Source: Rhynchopus sp. YZ270_cl-10
Lineage: Eukaryota > Euglenozoa > Diplonemea > Diplonemida > Diplonemidae
Assembly (NCBI GenBank): GCA_964035575.1
Contig: OZ037920.1
Span: forward strand, 744,001-808,000
Length of the DNA stretch: 64,000 nt
Direction: 5' to 3'
A model generated the notes under the pieces. It saw only the letters and a program-made list of their open reading frames with translations, was not told the DNA's origin and did not search any database. Position 1 is the first letter of the stretch; each line of letters begins with the position of its first letter. Position numbers and translations under genes: made by a program. Below are positions 1 to 11,567 of the stretch, in pieces.

Positions 1-391
1 ACGTGGCGCACTCCCGACGGGTGCGACGTGACGCGTTCTGTACGATGCAGCCACACATCTGTGTTGCCTTTGTTGTTTTATCGTTTCCACTAGCTCTGTG
101 CAAGAAGGTATACTCTCGTGTGTACCAGCGGCACATTTATTTTCCACGTTTTAATTTCTCTCTTTATCCCTTTACCCTCCACCCTATATCCCTTTGTGTT
201 TATTTTTTGTATCTTTTGCAACATGGCTTGTTGTGTTTGTTCGTATGCAAATCTGCTTACGTGGCGCACTCCCGACGGGTGCGACGTGACGCGTACTGTA
301 CGATGCAAGCACACATCTGTGTTGCCTTTGTTGTTTTATCGTTTCTACTAGCTCTGTGTGAGAAGGTATACTCTCGTGTGCACGAGAGGCT
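1..391 (+). repeat. Block Q upstream of LPMO copy 1, two tandem copies
   Basis: Two direct copies spaced 257 bp apart; the left one is cut by the window edge. Each contains the GC-rich core ACGTGGCGCACTCCCGACGG followed by GTGCGACGTGACGCG and, about 110 bp on, GAAGGTATACTCTCGTGTG. The same pair occurs at 14,225-14,660 and a single copy at 8,003-8,170, always upstream of an LPMO gene, so it is probably part of the LPMO promoter or 5' region. Bases 392-1,032 hold no further gene. Confidence 0.75.
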
Positions 392-649
392 TGTTTATTT
401 CCAATTTTCTTTCTCCCTTTGTACGTGAGGTTTCTTTCTTTAATTCAATTGCCTTCGCTTTTTTTTCTTAGTGCCCAGTCTTCTTGCTCCACACACAGCG
501 TTCTGTTGTGTCTGCTTGTGATTGTATTGTTGTTATGTTTTATGTTTTGTGAGGAGCGACCACACCCACTCTTTGTGGTGTGTGTCGTCCACACACCTTT
601 TTGTCTGTTCGCAACGTCTTTTGTGGAGAACCATTCTTTTGCAACAATT

Positions 650-667
650 CAGCAGAAACTTCTGCTG
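650..667. promoter_or_regulatory. Perfect 8-bp-arm inverted repeat upstream of LPMO copy 1
   Basis: CAGCAGAA-AC-TTCTGCTG is a perfect palindrome with a 2-base loop, about 370 bp before the LPMO start. It is kept at the same place in the other two units (8,432-8,449 and 14,917-14,934). It could be a protein-binding site or an RNA hairpin; function is inferred only from position. Confidence 0.35.
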
Positions 668-1032
668 CAGCGTTGTCCAGGACGGAGGCTCCTTTCTTTT
701 CTGCGGGCGAGTCTCTGGACAGAGTTGTCTGCACTCTGCTTCTCCCTGACATCCCCACCCCTTCAGCGAGCGTACCCTCTTCTCTCTCTCTGCCCCATGT
801 CAAGGATGCAGAACAGGATGCATAGCTCCGCGTCTTGTTCAGCATTTTTGAAGCTTTTGGGATTTTGAAATTGAATACAAGAAAACAAGTCCTCTGAGCC
901 TATTACCTAGTTCACTTGTTCTCTCCACAACCCCAGCTCACATCACAACCCAACACCCCAACACAGATTCATTACATTGTGCCTCACTCCACCTGTGCAC
1001 CACATCCACACACAAAGCCGAAGGAGCGTACG

Positions 1033-2007
1033 ATGGCAAAGCACACTGCGCTGTGCGTGCTGCTGTGTGCATCGCAGGTGTACGGACACGGCCACGTTGT
1101 GACGCCGCCGTCGCGTGTGGAGCTCTGCAAGACAGGGGGCAACGCAAACTGCGGGCAGATCATCTGGGAGCCCTACAGCGTGGAGGGTCCTGACGGGTGG
1201 CCGGCAGACGGGACGATTGCGGCAGGAGGTGGACACTCGCGCTTCCCTGAGCTGAACGTGCAGACGGCGACACGCTGGGAGAGGGTTGCGATGTCGTCGG
1301 GGCCAACGAAGTTTGCGTGGAAGTTTCTTGTGAACCACGTGACGAAGGACTACAAGTACTACATCACGCGTGTGGGGTGGGACGTGGCAGCACCGCTCAC
1401 ACGGGCAACGTTTGAGACTGCACCCTTCTGTGTTGTGGACGGGGGGATGACGGAGCCACCGGCACTTGACGAGCACACGTGCAACGTGCCGACACGCGAG
1501 GGATACCACATCATTCTGAGTGTGTGGGATGTGGGTGACACGTCGAACAGCTTCTTCAACGTGATTGACGCCATGTTCTCTGGTGGTGCCAGCCCTCCTG
1601 TGCCTGCGCCTGTGCCAACAGCACCAGTCCCTGTGCCGACCTCACCTGCGACACCTCCTGTCGTGTGCACGATGTTGGATGCTGTGCACTGCATGTACGT
1701 TGCGTGTGTGCAGGACCCTGCCTGCTGCGAGGAGCAGGCAGGTGCGTCCTGTGCTGTGTACAAGACACAATACGCACAGTGTGTGCAGGGTGCACCGTCG
1801 CCTTCGACACCACCACCAACACCACCTGTCACGGCACCGCCTGCACCAACACCAACAACACCAACAACAACACCACCGACCCTTCCCGTCTGCACGACTG
1901 ATGTGCACTGTGTCTACGCTGCGTGCAAGCAGGACCGTGCCTGCTGCGAGGGGCAGGCAGGTGCCACGTGTGTGGCCTACAACGCGCACTACGCACAGTG
2001 CATGTGA
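1033..2007 (+). CDS. Secreted AA10 lytic polysaccharide monooxygenase, copy 1
   Basis: 324 residues. LPMOs are copper enzymes that oxidatively cleave crystalline polysaccharide. An 18-residue signal peptide ending QVYG exposes His19 as the N-terminal histidine of the copper brace; His102 (in FLVNHVTKDY) is the second brace histidine and Phe174 (in NSFFNVID) the axial aromatic residue. The domain (19-183) follows bacterial CBP21 almost block by block (HGHVVTPPSR, SVEG, WD..PLTRA.F, VWDVGDT), which predicts chitin activity. Two Pro/Thr-rich linkers then separate two cysteine-rich repeats (212-252 and 287-324) of unknown family, possibly carbohydrate-binding. I chose the ATG at 1,033 because it gives the signal peptide directly before the histidine; an in-frame ATG at 916 would add 39 residues and hide it. 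No introns. Transfer from bacteria is inferred. Confidence 0.93.
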   Translation: MAKHTALCVLLCASQVYGHGHVVTPPSRVELCKTGGNANCGQIIWEPYSVEGPDGWPADGTIAAGGGHSRFPELNVQTATRWERVAMSSGPTKFAWKFLVNHVTKDYKYYITRVGWDVAAPLTRATFETAPFCVVDGGMTEPPALDEHTCNVPTREGYHIILSVWDVGDTSNSFFNVIDAMFSGGASPPVPAPVPTAPVPVPTSPATPPVVCTMLDAVHCMYVACVQDPACCEEQAGASCAVYKTQYAQCVQGAPSPSTPPPTPPVTAPPAPTPTTPTTTPPTLPVCTTDVHCVYAACKQDRACCEGQAGATCVAYNAHYAQCM

Positions 2008-4404
<2,397 letters not shown>

Positions 4405-4921
4405 TCAACTGATCAATGTTCATTTCATTTTACTTTAATTGTGTGTGTTTGCTGTTTATTTGCCTCCCCCCTTTTTCACCCGCAACACAAGGAGTGTTGC
4501 TGTCGGGATGTTGTGTTGCTCTTCACAAGAGACCCTGTTCCTGTTCCCTGTTCCCTTCCCACGAAATAGAAAACAAAGAGAGAAGAAGGAGACGCCACCT
4601 CCGCAAGAAGGTCCCTTCCATGTGAAGGGCGGGTGTCACATATCCAACACAAAAGCAAGAGACAAGAGAATTCCAACCTACCTTCAAAAGTGTCGTCTTT
4701 GCGCAGAACAGCAGACACCAACCGCACTGCAGTGCTCCGTCCACGCTGCCAATGCAGCAGGAAAGAGTATACTCGCGTGCCCCTTTCGTTGATGTCTGTT
4801 TAGTTCTGCACAAAAGCACACACATGGTATGAGATATTGCCAAAATGAGACAATACCCACTTCCCCATCTCGATTTTGCATAACCACGTTTTCAACTTTT
4901 CATACGTTGTCCGCTCACAAC
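4405..4921. other. Tubulin 3' flank, unit 1
   Basis: No gene seen. It is homologous to 18,672-19,181 downstream of tubulin copy 2. Directly after the stop, unit 1 has an extra 8-bp repeat (TGATCAAC twice) absent from unit 3. Small substitutions appear from about 4,768 on, so the two units begin to diverge here. Confidence 0.6.
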
Positions 4922-5145
4922 GCATCCACCATTACCCACCTTGAGGCGTATGCATCTCTGTGTGGGCAAGTTTGGGGTGCAAGATAACAGAAGAAACCCA
5001 GAGCAAAGCTTCAGCAGAATGATGACAAACTTATGCGGAACGATAGAAAGGGGACAGTTCTCTGTTTCCTTTCGGTGCTTCGTCACAACATATACTGATT
5101 TAATGAGCCTGACTGCTGTTGCTTTGCTCTTGTGTACTTCGGGTG
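4921..5145 (+). promoter_or_regulatory. Module P, copy 1 (upstream of WD40 copy 1)
   Basis: A block of about 210 bp that starts GCATCCACCATTACCCACC, contains GTGTGGGCAAGTTTGGGGTG and ends GCCTGACTGCTGTTGCTTTG. The end lies about 105 bp before the WD40 start codon. Six copies occur in the window, each upstream of a gene. In this copy a further 50 bp on the left (TTTTCAACTTTTCATACGTT) is shared with copies 2 and 3. Small indels between copies break any reading frame, so it is not coding. Confidence 0.8.
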
Positions 5146-5237
5146 TAGTTCTTCATTCGTCACTACATTCCAACAATCACCCCACTTCCCGTCTCCACAC
5201 ACATCACAGGAGTTTTTTGCCCAGACTAAAGAGAACA

Positions 5238-7229
5238 ATGCGTTTGACAGCATCCTTCTTCCTCTTGCTCTTGCTCCTCTGCGCAGAGGTGGATGCCGTG
5301 TACTATTCGTTCAAGGGAGTCAAAGCGTATCAGAAGGCGAGAGGGTTTGATATTGGCGACGAGGACTATACCATGGTGGGTTCGATAGCGATGATTGGCG
5401 GGGTGACAAAGGATCTAGGGTGTATTCAGTGTGGTTCCGATAATGAGGATTGTACGAGTACTGGGACATATGGTGCGTCAGGTACGCAGTATATCTCGGA
5501 TTGGTCATCGATGCTTGTAAGATTTGAGGCATGGGAAGATAACAACGGCGACCGCTGTGAATACAAAACTGACGTCTGGCGAACCGATGATGACGAAGAA
5601 CGTGTCAGCGCTGTTTGCCTAGTATCAATGGAGGCCCCCGTCGACACAGAGGTGACCCGCCGTTGCACCGCGGGCGGGGGCGACGCATGGCTGGAAATCG
5701 TCTTCAAGTGGTGGCCCGAAGCAACAGATGCACCACCTACCCTACCGCCTACATACCCACCGTTAACTGCGCTACCTGCCACGGATCCGCCAGCGACCGA
5801 TCCCCCGGCAACAGACCCTCCAGTAACGGATCCTCCCGCAACAGCATCCCCGCCGACCTCTGCCCCAGACACGATGGCGCCTCCGACTTCAGCGCCTGCG
5901 ACGCCTGCACCAGACACACTCGCGCCGCCCACTTGGGCACCTGAGACGCCTGCACCGCGAACACCAGCACCGGACACGCTTTCGCCAGACACACTCACAC
6001 CGCCCACTGAGGCACCTGAGACGAGTGCACCTCCCACACCTGCACCGTCAACGCTGTCACCGCGAACACCAGCTCCACCAACACCGTCTCCTCCGACACC
6101 ATCACCACCGACTCCAGTGCCTGAGACGCCTGCACCGCGAACACCAGCACCGGACACGCTTTCGCCAGACACACTCACACCGCCCACTGAGGCACCTGAG
6201 ACGAGGTCACCGCCCACACCAGCACCAGCGACACCATTCCCAGACACACCTGCACCCACACAGTGCACCACCCCAGACACGGCACCACTTACGTGCGAGG
6301 CGACGGCGTCTCACCAGTGTGCATGGCGTGTGGTGCAGTCTGGCCGCCTCCTGGCTGTTGGGTTCTCTGCAGACGGGAGCCGTGTTGCAACAGGGAGCGA
6401 CGACGGGGTGCGTGTGTACGACAGCACGACTGGGGTGCAGGTGGCGAAGCTGGCGTGTGCGGACTTTGCGTCGTACGACGTGACGTTCTCGAGCGACGGT
6501 GCTCGTGTTGCTGTGGGTGGTGCCGGCGGGCGTGTTGTTGTGTGCGACGCTGTGACGGGGGCGCTGGAGGTGACACTGATGGACATGCGTGCGGTGGGGA
6601 GTGTGCCGGTGCGCCGTGTGCGCTTCACGGCCGACGCACGCTTCCTTGTTGTGAGCGGTGGTGGGAGCGACATGCGCACACGTGTGTTTGACGTGATGTC
6701 GGGTTCGCTGGAGCCGGAGATTGTGATCCACAAGCACGCACGCGAGGTGGCGTTCTCTGCAGACGGGGCGCTGCTGGCCACGTCGTGGGGCACGGAGGTG
6801 GACGAGGTTGTGACGGTGTGGCGTGTGCGGAACGGTGCCAAGGTGGCGGAGCTGCCGTCGCGCTTTGCACGTGTGACGGCACTGTCGTTCTCTGCGTCTG
6901 GCGACGAACTGCTGCGTGGGATGGACGACGGGACGGTGCGTGTGAGCAAGTGGGGCGGCGGGGTTGTGGGCGATGGTGCGGTGACGGAGCGCCTTGTGCT
7001 TGAGACGCAGACGAAGACTGTGTTTGACGCTCGGCACTCGCCAAACGGGGCACTGCTTGCTGCTGTCGGGGAGGGTGAGGTGACGGTGTGGCGTGCGGCT
7101 GGGAGTGTGGCACACCAGCTGTATGGGCACACGCGTGCAGGGCTCCCGCGTCTCGCGTTCTCACCTGACAGCACACGCCTTGCTACAGCAAGCCACGACG
7201 GCACGCTGCTTCTGTGGGACCTGTTGTAG
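5238..7229 (+). CDS. Secreted WD40-propeller protein with Pro/Thr stalk, copy 1
   Basis: 663 residues. A signal peptide (1-20) is followed by a cysteine-containing domain (about 21-161; GCIQC, DC, C107, C127, C143) that I do not recognise, a mucin-like stalk of TDPPA and TPAPDT repeats (about 162-342), and about 320 residues with seven WD-like blades (GFSADGSRVATGSDDG, AFSPDSTRLATASHDG, ending LLLWDLL). WD40 propellers usually act inside cells; this one follows a signal peptide and should lie outside, perhaps as an adhesin or carbohydrate-binding scaffold. I chose the ATG at 5,238 for the signal peptide; the frame is open further up only because module P happens to be open there. Copy 2 has a nearly identical propeller but a divergent N-terminal domain and a shorter stalk. 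Confidence 0.85.
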   Translation: MRLTASFFLLLLLLCAEVDAVYYSFKGVKAYQKARGFDIGDEDYTMVGSIAMIGGVTKDLGCIQCGSDNEDCTSTGTYGASGTQYISDWSSMLVRFEAWEDNNGDRCEYKTDVWRTDDDEERVSAVCLVSMEAPVDTEVTRRCTAGGGDAWLEIVFKWWPEATDAPPTLPPTYPPLTALPATDPPATDPPATDPPVTDPPATASPPTSAPDTMAPPTSAPATPAPDTLAPPTWAPETPAPRTPAPDTLSPDTLTPPTEAPETSAPPTPAPSTLSPRTPAPPTPSPPTPSPPTPVPETPAPRTPAPDTLSPDTLTPPTEAPETRSPPTPAPATPFPDTPAPTQCTTPDTAPLTCEATASHQCAWRVVQSGRLLAVGFSADGSRVATGSDDGVRVYDSTTGVQVAKLACADFASYDVTFSSDGARVAVGGAGGRVVVCDAVTGALEVTLMDMRAVGSVPVRRVRFTADARFLVVSGGGSDMRTRVFDVMSGSLEPEIVIHKHAREVAFSADGALLATSWGTEVDEVVTVWRVRNGAKVAELPSRFARVTALSFSASGDELLRGMDDGTVRVSKWGGGVVGDGAVTERLVLETQTKTVFDARHSPNGALLAAVGEGEVTVWRAAGSVAHQLYGHTRAGLPRLAFSPDSTRLATASHDGTLLLWDLL

Positions 7230-7651
7230 GGTGTCCCAGTTGTGTTTGTGATGTGATGTGGTGTGTGTTGTTGGGGTGTGAACACTTGCCGCAAGGCTCG
7301 TTGTTCATGTTCACAACAAATTGTTACCTGTTTCCCCCCCTCCAAGTTGATATGCTGCCAGTAAACGACTTCTCGAGTCCGCAGCCGCAAGGCAAGTCGC
7401 TCTCCCAAAGCGATGGCATTGTATGTCACGTGAGCGTTTCCCCTGAGCTTTCCCCATGAGCTCCACTGAGTCATGATTGCCTTTAGGGTACCTACTTCAT
7501 AGACGGCCGTTCAAAAAAGCTGGGGTATCAAGAGGGCGCGTGATTCGACGAGCGGTCAGAACCGCCTCCGTTCTCTTACGCTCACGTCCCTTTGAATGAG
7601 GTCGACTGAGATACGTTTTGTTGTTTTAGCACATTTCAACTACTCTTTGTA

Positions 7652-7701
7652 TTTTTGAAAACTTGGTTGTTTTAGTGTAGACACCTGAAGATGAACTCCA
7701 T
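7652..7701 (-). repeat. Family A short repeat (minus strand)
   Basis: Reads GAAAACTTGGTTGTTTTAG then TGTAGACACCTGAAGATGAA, the reverse complement of the family A consensus. It and its equivalent at 13,882-13,931 are the only minus-strand A copies seen. Confidence 0.6.
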
Positions 7702-8002
7702 TTTTTTTATTTTGCCGGCGAGAATCTGCCCGAAACCTGTCGCACGTGAGATGTAGTAATCTTGTGGGGCCAAAAGAAAATCAGCGAATGGGGCGAATGG
7801 TTGCAACGCACCTTCCCCTTTTTTTGTGGTATTTTCCCATGGTGTTTCTGGTCAGATGTCTTGCATTAAGTTTGCATCTGAGTTTGCATTTTTAGAGGTG
7901 TTGCGTGTTGATACAGCACGTGCGCAACATTGTCCCCATTTTAATTCTTTATCCCTTTATCCCTTTGACTAATTGTGTGCTTATTTTCTTCTCTCATTTG
8001 CA

Positions 8003-8170
8003 ACATGGTTTGTTGTGTTTGTTCGTATGCAAATCTGCTTACGTGGCGCACTCCCGACGGGTCGACGTGACGCGTTCTGTACGATGCAAGCACACATCTG
8101 TGTTGTCTTTGTTGTTTCATTGTTTCTACAAGCTCTGTGTGAGAAGGTATACTCTCGTGTGCACGAGAGG
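8003..8170 (+). repeat. Block Q, single copy upstream of LPMO copy 2
   Basis: Single copy of the Q block. It lacks two bases in the GGGTGCGACG core (it reads GGGTCGACG), unlike the copies in units 1 and 3. Confidence 0.7.
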
Positions 8171-8813
8171 ACTATTCAACTTCCAATTTTCTTTCTCCCT
8201 TTATACGTGAGGTTTCTTTCTTTAATTCAATTGCCTTTGCCTTCTGGGCCAGTCTTCTTGCTCTACACACAGCGTTCTGTTGTATCTGCTTTCGATTATG
8301 TTGTGTTGTTGTTATTGTTTTATGTTTTGTGAGGAGCGACCACACCCACTCTTTGTGGTGTGTGTCATCCCCACACACCTTTTTGTCTGTTCGCTACGTC
8401 TTTTGTGGAGAAGCATTCTTTTGCAACAATTCAGCAGAAACTTCTGCTGCAGCGTTGTCCGGGACGGAGGCTCCTTTCTTTTCTGCGGGCGAGTCTCTGG
8501 ACAGAGTTGTCTGCACTCTGCTTCTCCCTGACATCCCCACCCCTTCAGCGAGCGTACCCTCTTCTCTCTCTCTGCCCCATGTCAAGGATGCAGAACAGGA
8601 TGCATAGCTCCGCGTCTTGTTCAGCATTTTTGAAGCTTTTGGGATTTTGAAATTGAATACAAAAAACAAGTCCTCTGAGCTTATTACTTATTTCACTTGT
8701 TCTCTCCACAACCCCAGCTCACAGCACAACCCAACACCCCAACACAGATTCATTACATTGTGCCTCACTCCACCTGTGCACCACATCCACACACAAAGCC
8801 GAAGGAGCGTACG

Positions 8814-9788
8814 ATGGCAAAGCACACTGCGCTGTGCGTGCTGCTGTGTGCATCGCAGGTGTACGGACACGGCCACGTTGTGACGCCGCCGTCGCGTGTG
8901 GAGCTCTGCAAGACAGGGGGCAACGCAAACTGCGGGCAGATCATCTGGGAGCCCTACAGCGTGGAGGGTCCTGACGGGTGGCCGGCAGACGGGACGATTG
9001 CGGCAGGAGGTGGACACTCGCGCTTCCCTGAGCTGAACGTGCAGACGGCGACACGCTGGGAGAGGGTTGCGATGTCGTCGGGGCCAACGAAGTTTGCGTG
9101 GAAGTTTCTTGTGAACCACGTGACGAAGGACTACAAGTACTACATCACGCGTGTGGGGTGGGACGTGGCAGCACCGCTCACACGGGCAACGTTTGAGACT
9201 GCACCCTTCTGTGTTGTGGACGGGGGGATGACGGAGCCACCGGCACTTGACGAGCACACGTGCAACGTGCCGACACGCGAGGGATACCACATCATTCTGA
9301 GTGTGTGGGATGTGGGTGACACGTCGAACAGCTTCTTCAACGTGATTGACGCCATGTTCTCTGGTGGTGCCAGCCCTCCTGTGCCTGCGCCTGTGCCAAC
9401 AGCACCAGTCCCTGTGCCGACCTCACCTGCGACACCTCCTGTCGTGTGCACGATGTTGGATGCTGTGCACTGCATGTACGTTGCGTGTGTGCAGGACCCT
9501 GCCTGCTGCGAGGAGCAGGCAGGTGCGTCCTGTGCTGTGTACAAGACACAATACGCACAGTGTGTGCAGGGTGCACCGTCGCCTTCGACACCACCACCAA
9601 CACCACCTGTCACGGCACCGCCTGCACCAACACCAACAACACCAACAACAACACCACCGACCCTTCCCGTCTGCACGACTGATGTGCACTGTGTCTACGC
9701 TGCGTGCAAGCAGGACCGTGCCTGCTGCGAGGGGCAGGCAGGTGCCACGTGTGTGGCCTACAACGCGCACTACGCACAGTGCATGTGA
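8814..9788 (+). CDS. Secreted AA10 lytic polysaccharide monooxygenase, copy 2
   Basis: Encodes the same 324-residue protein as copies 1 and 3: signal peptide, copper-brace His19 and His102, CBP21-like core, and two cysteine-rich repeats on Pro/Thr linkers. The coding DNA looks identical to copy 1 wherever I compared it, while the flanks differ. That points to recent duplication or ongoing gene conversion. This unit has no tubulin downstream. Confidence 0.93.
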   Translation: MAKHTALCVLLCASQVYGHGHVVTPPSRVELCKTGGNANCGQIIWEPYSVEGPDGWPADGTIAAGGGHSRFPELNVQTATRWERVAMSSGPTKFAWKFLVNHVTKDYKYYITRVGWDVAAPLTRATFETAPFCVVDGGMTEPPALDEHTCNVPTREGYHIILSVWDVGDTSNSFFNVIDAMFSGGASPPVPAPVPTAPVPVPTSPATPPVVCTMLDAVHCMYVACVQDPACCEEQAGASCAVYKTQYAQCVQGAPSPSTPPPTPPVTAPPAPTPTTPTTTPPTLPVCTTDVHCVYAACKQDRACCEGQAGATCVAYNAHYAQCM

Positions 9789-11252
9789 GCGCAGCGGCAC
9801 ACCCTCCCCACTCTTCCCTTCTAAGCAGCCCACTCTACTGGTGCGGTGTGCAGAATGCCTCTCTGCTTCTGATTGACACCTCGCCCACATATAACACATC
9901 CTATTGACTTGGAACTATCTTCTTTGCACGTGCATGCACCCAAGAGGTGTCAGCACTTTCTATACTTCACATTTCTGCTGGACAATGCCACCACCACTCT
10001 CTTAACTGAGGAGACGGGGCCACCACACTGGTTTACTAATATATTATGTGCCGTTTTTTTTTTTTTTGTGACAACTGCCTTGCAAAGGTTGTAGGGGAGG
10101 AAATGAAAACATATCTGAGTTGTGCCCGAATTTTTTGGTGTGAGCGATGTAAACACGACACAACTTATTCACAGAAAAGTTTTTGATTTTGTCCCTACAC
10201 ACTCCACAAAAATCCGGTGCGATCAACGAAAAATTCTTTTTCTGATTTCGTTTCTTTCTTTATCAGACTAGCTTAAACTCAGATAACAGTTTTTATTTTT
10301 GTTTTTCCTTTCGTTTCCGTTTGCTTTGGCATTGTGCTGCAGCATCTTTGCAGCAGTGCAGTGGCGAAGCAACACATACAGTCAAGACCTGCCCGCTGCT
10401 GTGGCTTGCCGGTGTGTGCTCGGCAGGTGGGCAAACAGGTTTTCTTCCTCTCTTGTTGCGCTTTCCCTCTATTCTATTATTTTCTGTTCTTTTCTTTTCT
10501 TTGCTCTCTACTCTACTAACGACACGGCAGCTGAGGTGCAGCTGTGTGCACAGTGGTTTGCGTTGTTCTGCCTTGCCCCGCCTTTGCTGTCTGTGTCCCT
10601 CTGCCTCACCCGTTCTTCTGTGCATAAGGTGGCTGTCCACTTGAGTGCGCGAAGAGAAGGGTCTTATAGACAGGCAGGGGTGAGGACACCAAGGCCCGCA
10701 CATACGTCAGGCAGGAGGTAAGGGGTCCAAACATCACCCAGCTTTTAGAGCATGGTCTACTATTTGTGAAAAATTACGTGGTCGAAGATTTGTCCTCTTT
10801 ATTCATATTGACCCCGTAACTGCATGGGTGGTGCCCAAAAATGCTAAGAACCCGAGTTTTAGCCTGCAAAAGTGTTCTCCTGCACCTTTACTATTAACCG
10901 TGTCTGTGCTTGCTTATGCGTAGTGTCGTGGTGTATTATTTGCTCATAGACTTGTTGTGAGTAGATGAAGAAAACTGCTATGCAGCAGCGGGGAGCGTAA
11001 TGTACTAGAAAGTGCGCATGTTAACAGAGGAGCACGCTGTGGTAAAACACAGCCTGCTTCCTCACCTTTTGCGCATTCATTTTACATCCCCATCCCCTCT
11101 ATGCACAGTGCACAACACGATGGCATCTTTCCCCACTTTTTATATTTTGTGCTTTTTTTTGGCAGTATTCAACCATTCACCCAACACTCAGCCCCCATCT
11201 CTCGATTTTGCATCATCCTGTTTTCAACTTTTCATACATTGTCCGCTCACAA
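9789..11252. other. Unit 2 spacer where tubulin is missing
   Basis: The first 900 bp match the LPMO-tubulin spacer of units 1 and 3 up to about 10,695, apart from an extra stretch at 10,067-10,300. After 10,695 homology stops and about 550 bp of unrelated DNA with no convincing ORF lead to module P. The tubulin gene and its 5' flank are absent. Confidence 0.65.
10067..10300. other. About 230-bp insertion in the unit 2 spacer
   Basis: Compared with 2,288 and 16,555, unit 2 carries about 230 extra bases between a T15 tract and TTTTTCCTTTCG. The insert contains GTGCGATCAACGAAAAATTC and a run resembling family F (CTTTCTTTATCAGACTAG). I see no clear terminal inverted repeats or target-site duplication. 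Confidence 0.5.
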
Positions 11253-11475
11253 CGCATCCACCATTACCCACCTTGAGGCGTATGCATCTCTGTGTGGGCA
11301 AGTTTGGGGTGCAAGATAACAGAAGAAACCCAGAGCGAAAGCTTCAGCAGAATGATGACAAACTTATGCAGAACGATAGAAGGGGACAGTTCTCTGTTTC
11401 CTTTTCGGTGCTTCGTCACAACATATACTGATTTAATGAGCCTGACTGCTGTTGCTTTGCTCTTGTGTACTTCGG
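11253..11475 (+). promoter_or_regulatory. Module P, copy 2 (upstream of WD40 copy 2)
   Basis: Full copy ending about 100 bp before the start codon at 11,568. The upstream TTTTCAACTTTTCATACATT extension is present. It differs from copy 1 by a few substitutions and one-base indels. Confidence 0.8.
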
Positions 11476-11567
11476 GCGTAGCCCACTCTTCCCTACATTC
11501 CAATAATTACCCCACTTCCCGTCTCCACACACATCACAGGAGTTTTTTGCCCAGACTAAAGAGAACA

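Larger units (their letters stand above)
7230..8813. other. WD40-LPMO spacer, units 1/2
   Basis: No gene. It holds the WD40 3' flank, a minus-strand family A repeat (7,652-7,701), one copy of block Q (8,003-8,170), the conserved inverted repeat at 8,432-8,449 and the LPMO 5' region. It is homologous to 13,476-15,299, with scattered substitutions and indels. Confidence 0.7.

Noticed and set aside
916-1032. 39-residue N-terminal extension of LPMO
   Set aside because: It would place the signal peptide internally and prevent exposure of the catalytic N-terminal histidine.
4941-5237. Extension of the WD40 frame through module P (MRRMHLCVGKF...)
   Set aside because: Indels between P copies change the frame from copy to copy, and the extension would bury the signal peptide.
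6311-7474. 387-codon antisense frame over the WD40 gene (also 12,557-13,720)
   Set aside because: Same effect of codon bias; low-complexity Ser/Thr/Arg composition and no start context.
10696-11250. Remnant of tubulin in unit 2
   Set aside because: No tubulin motif in any frame; the segment is simply unrelated DNA.
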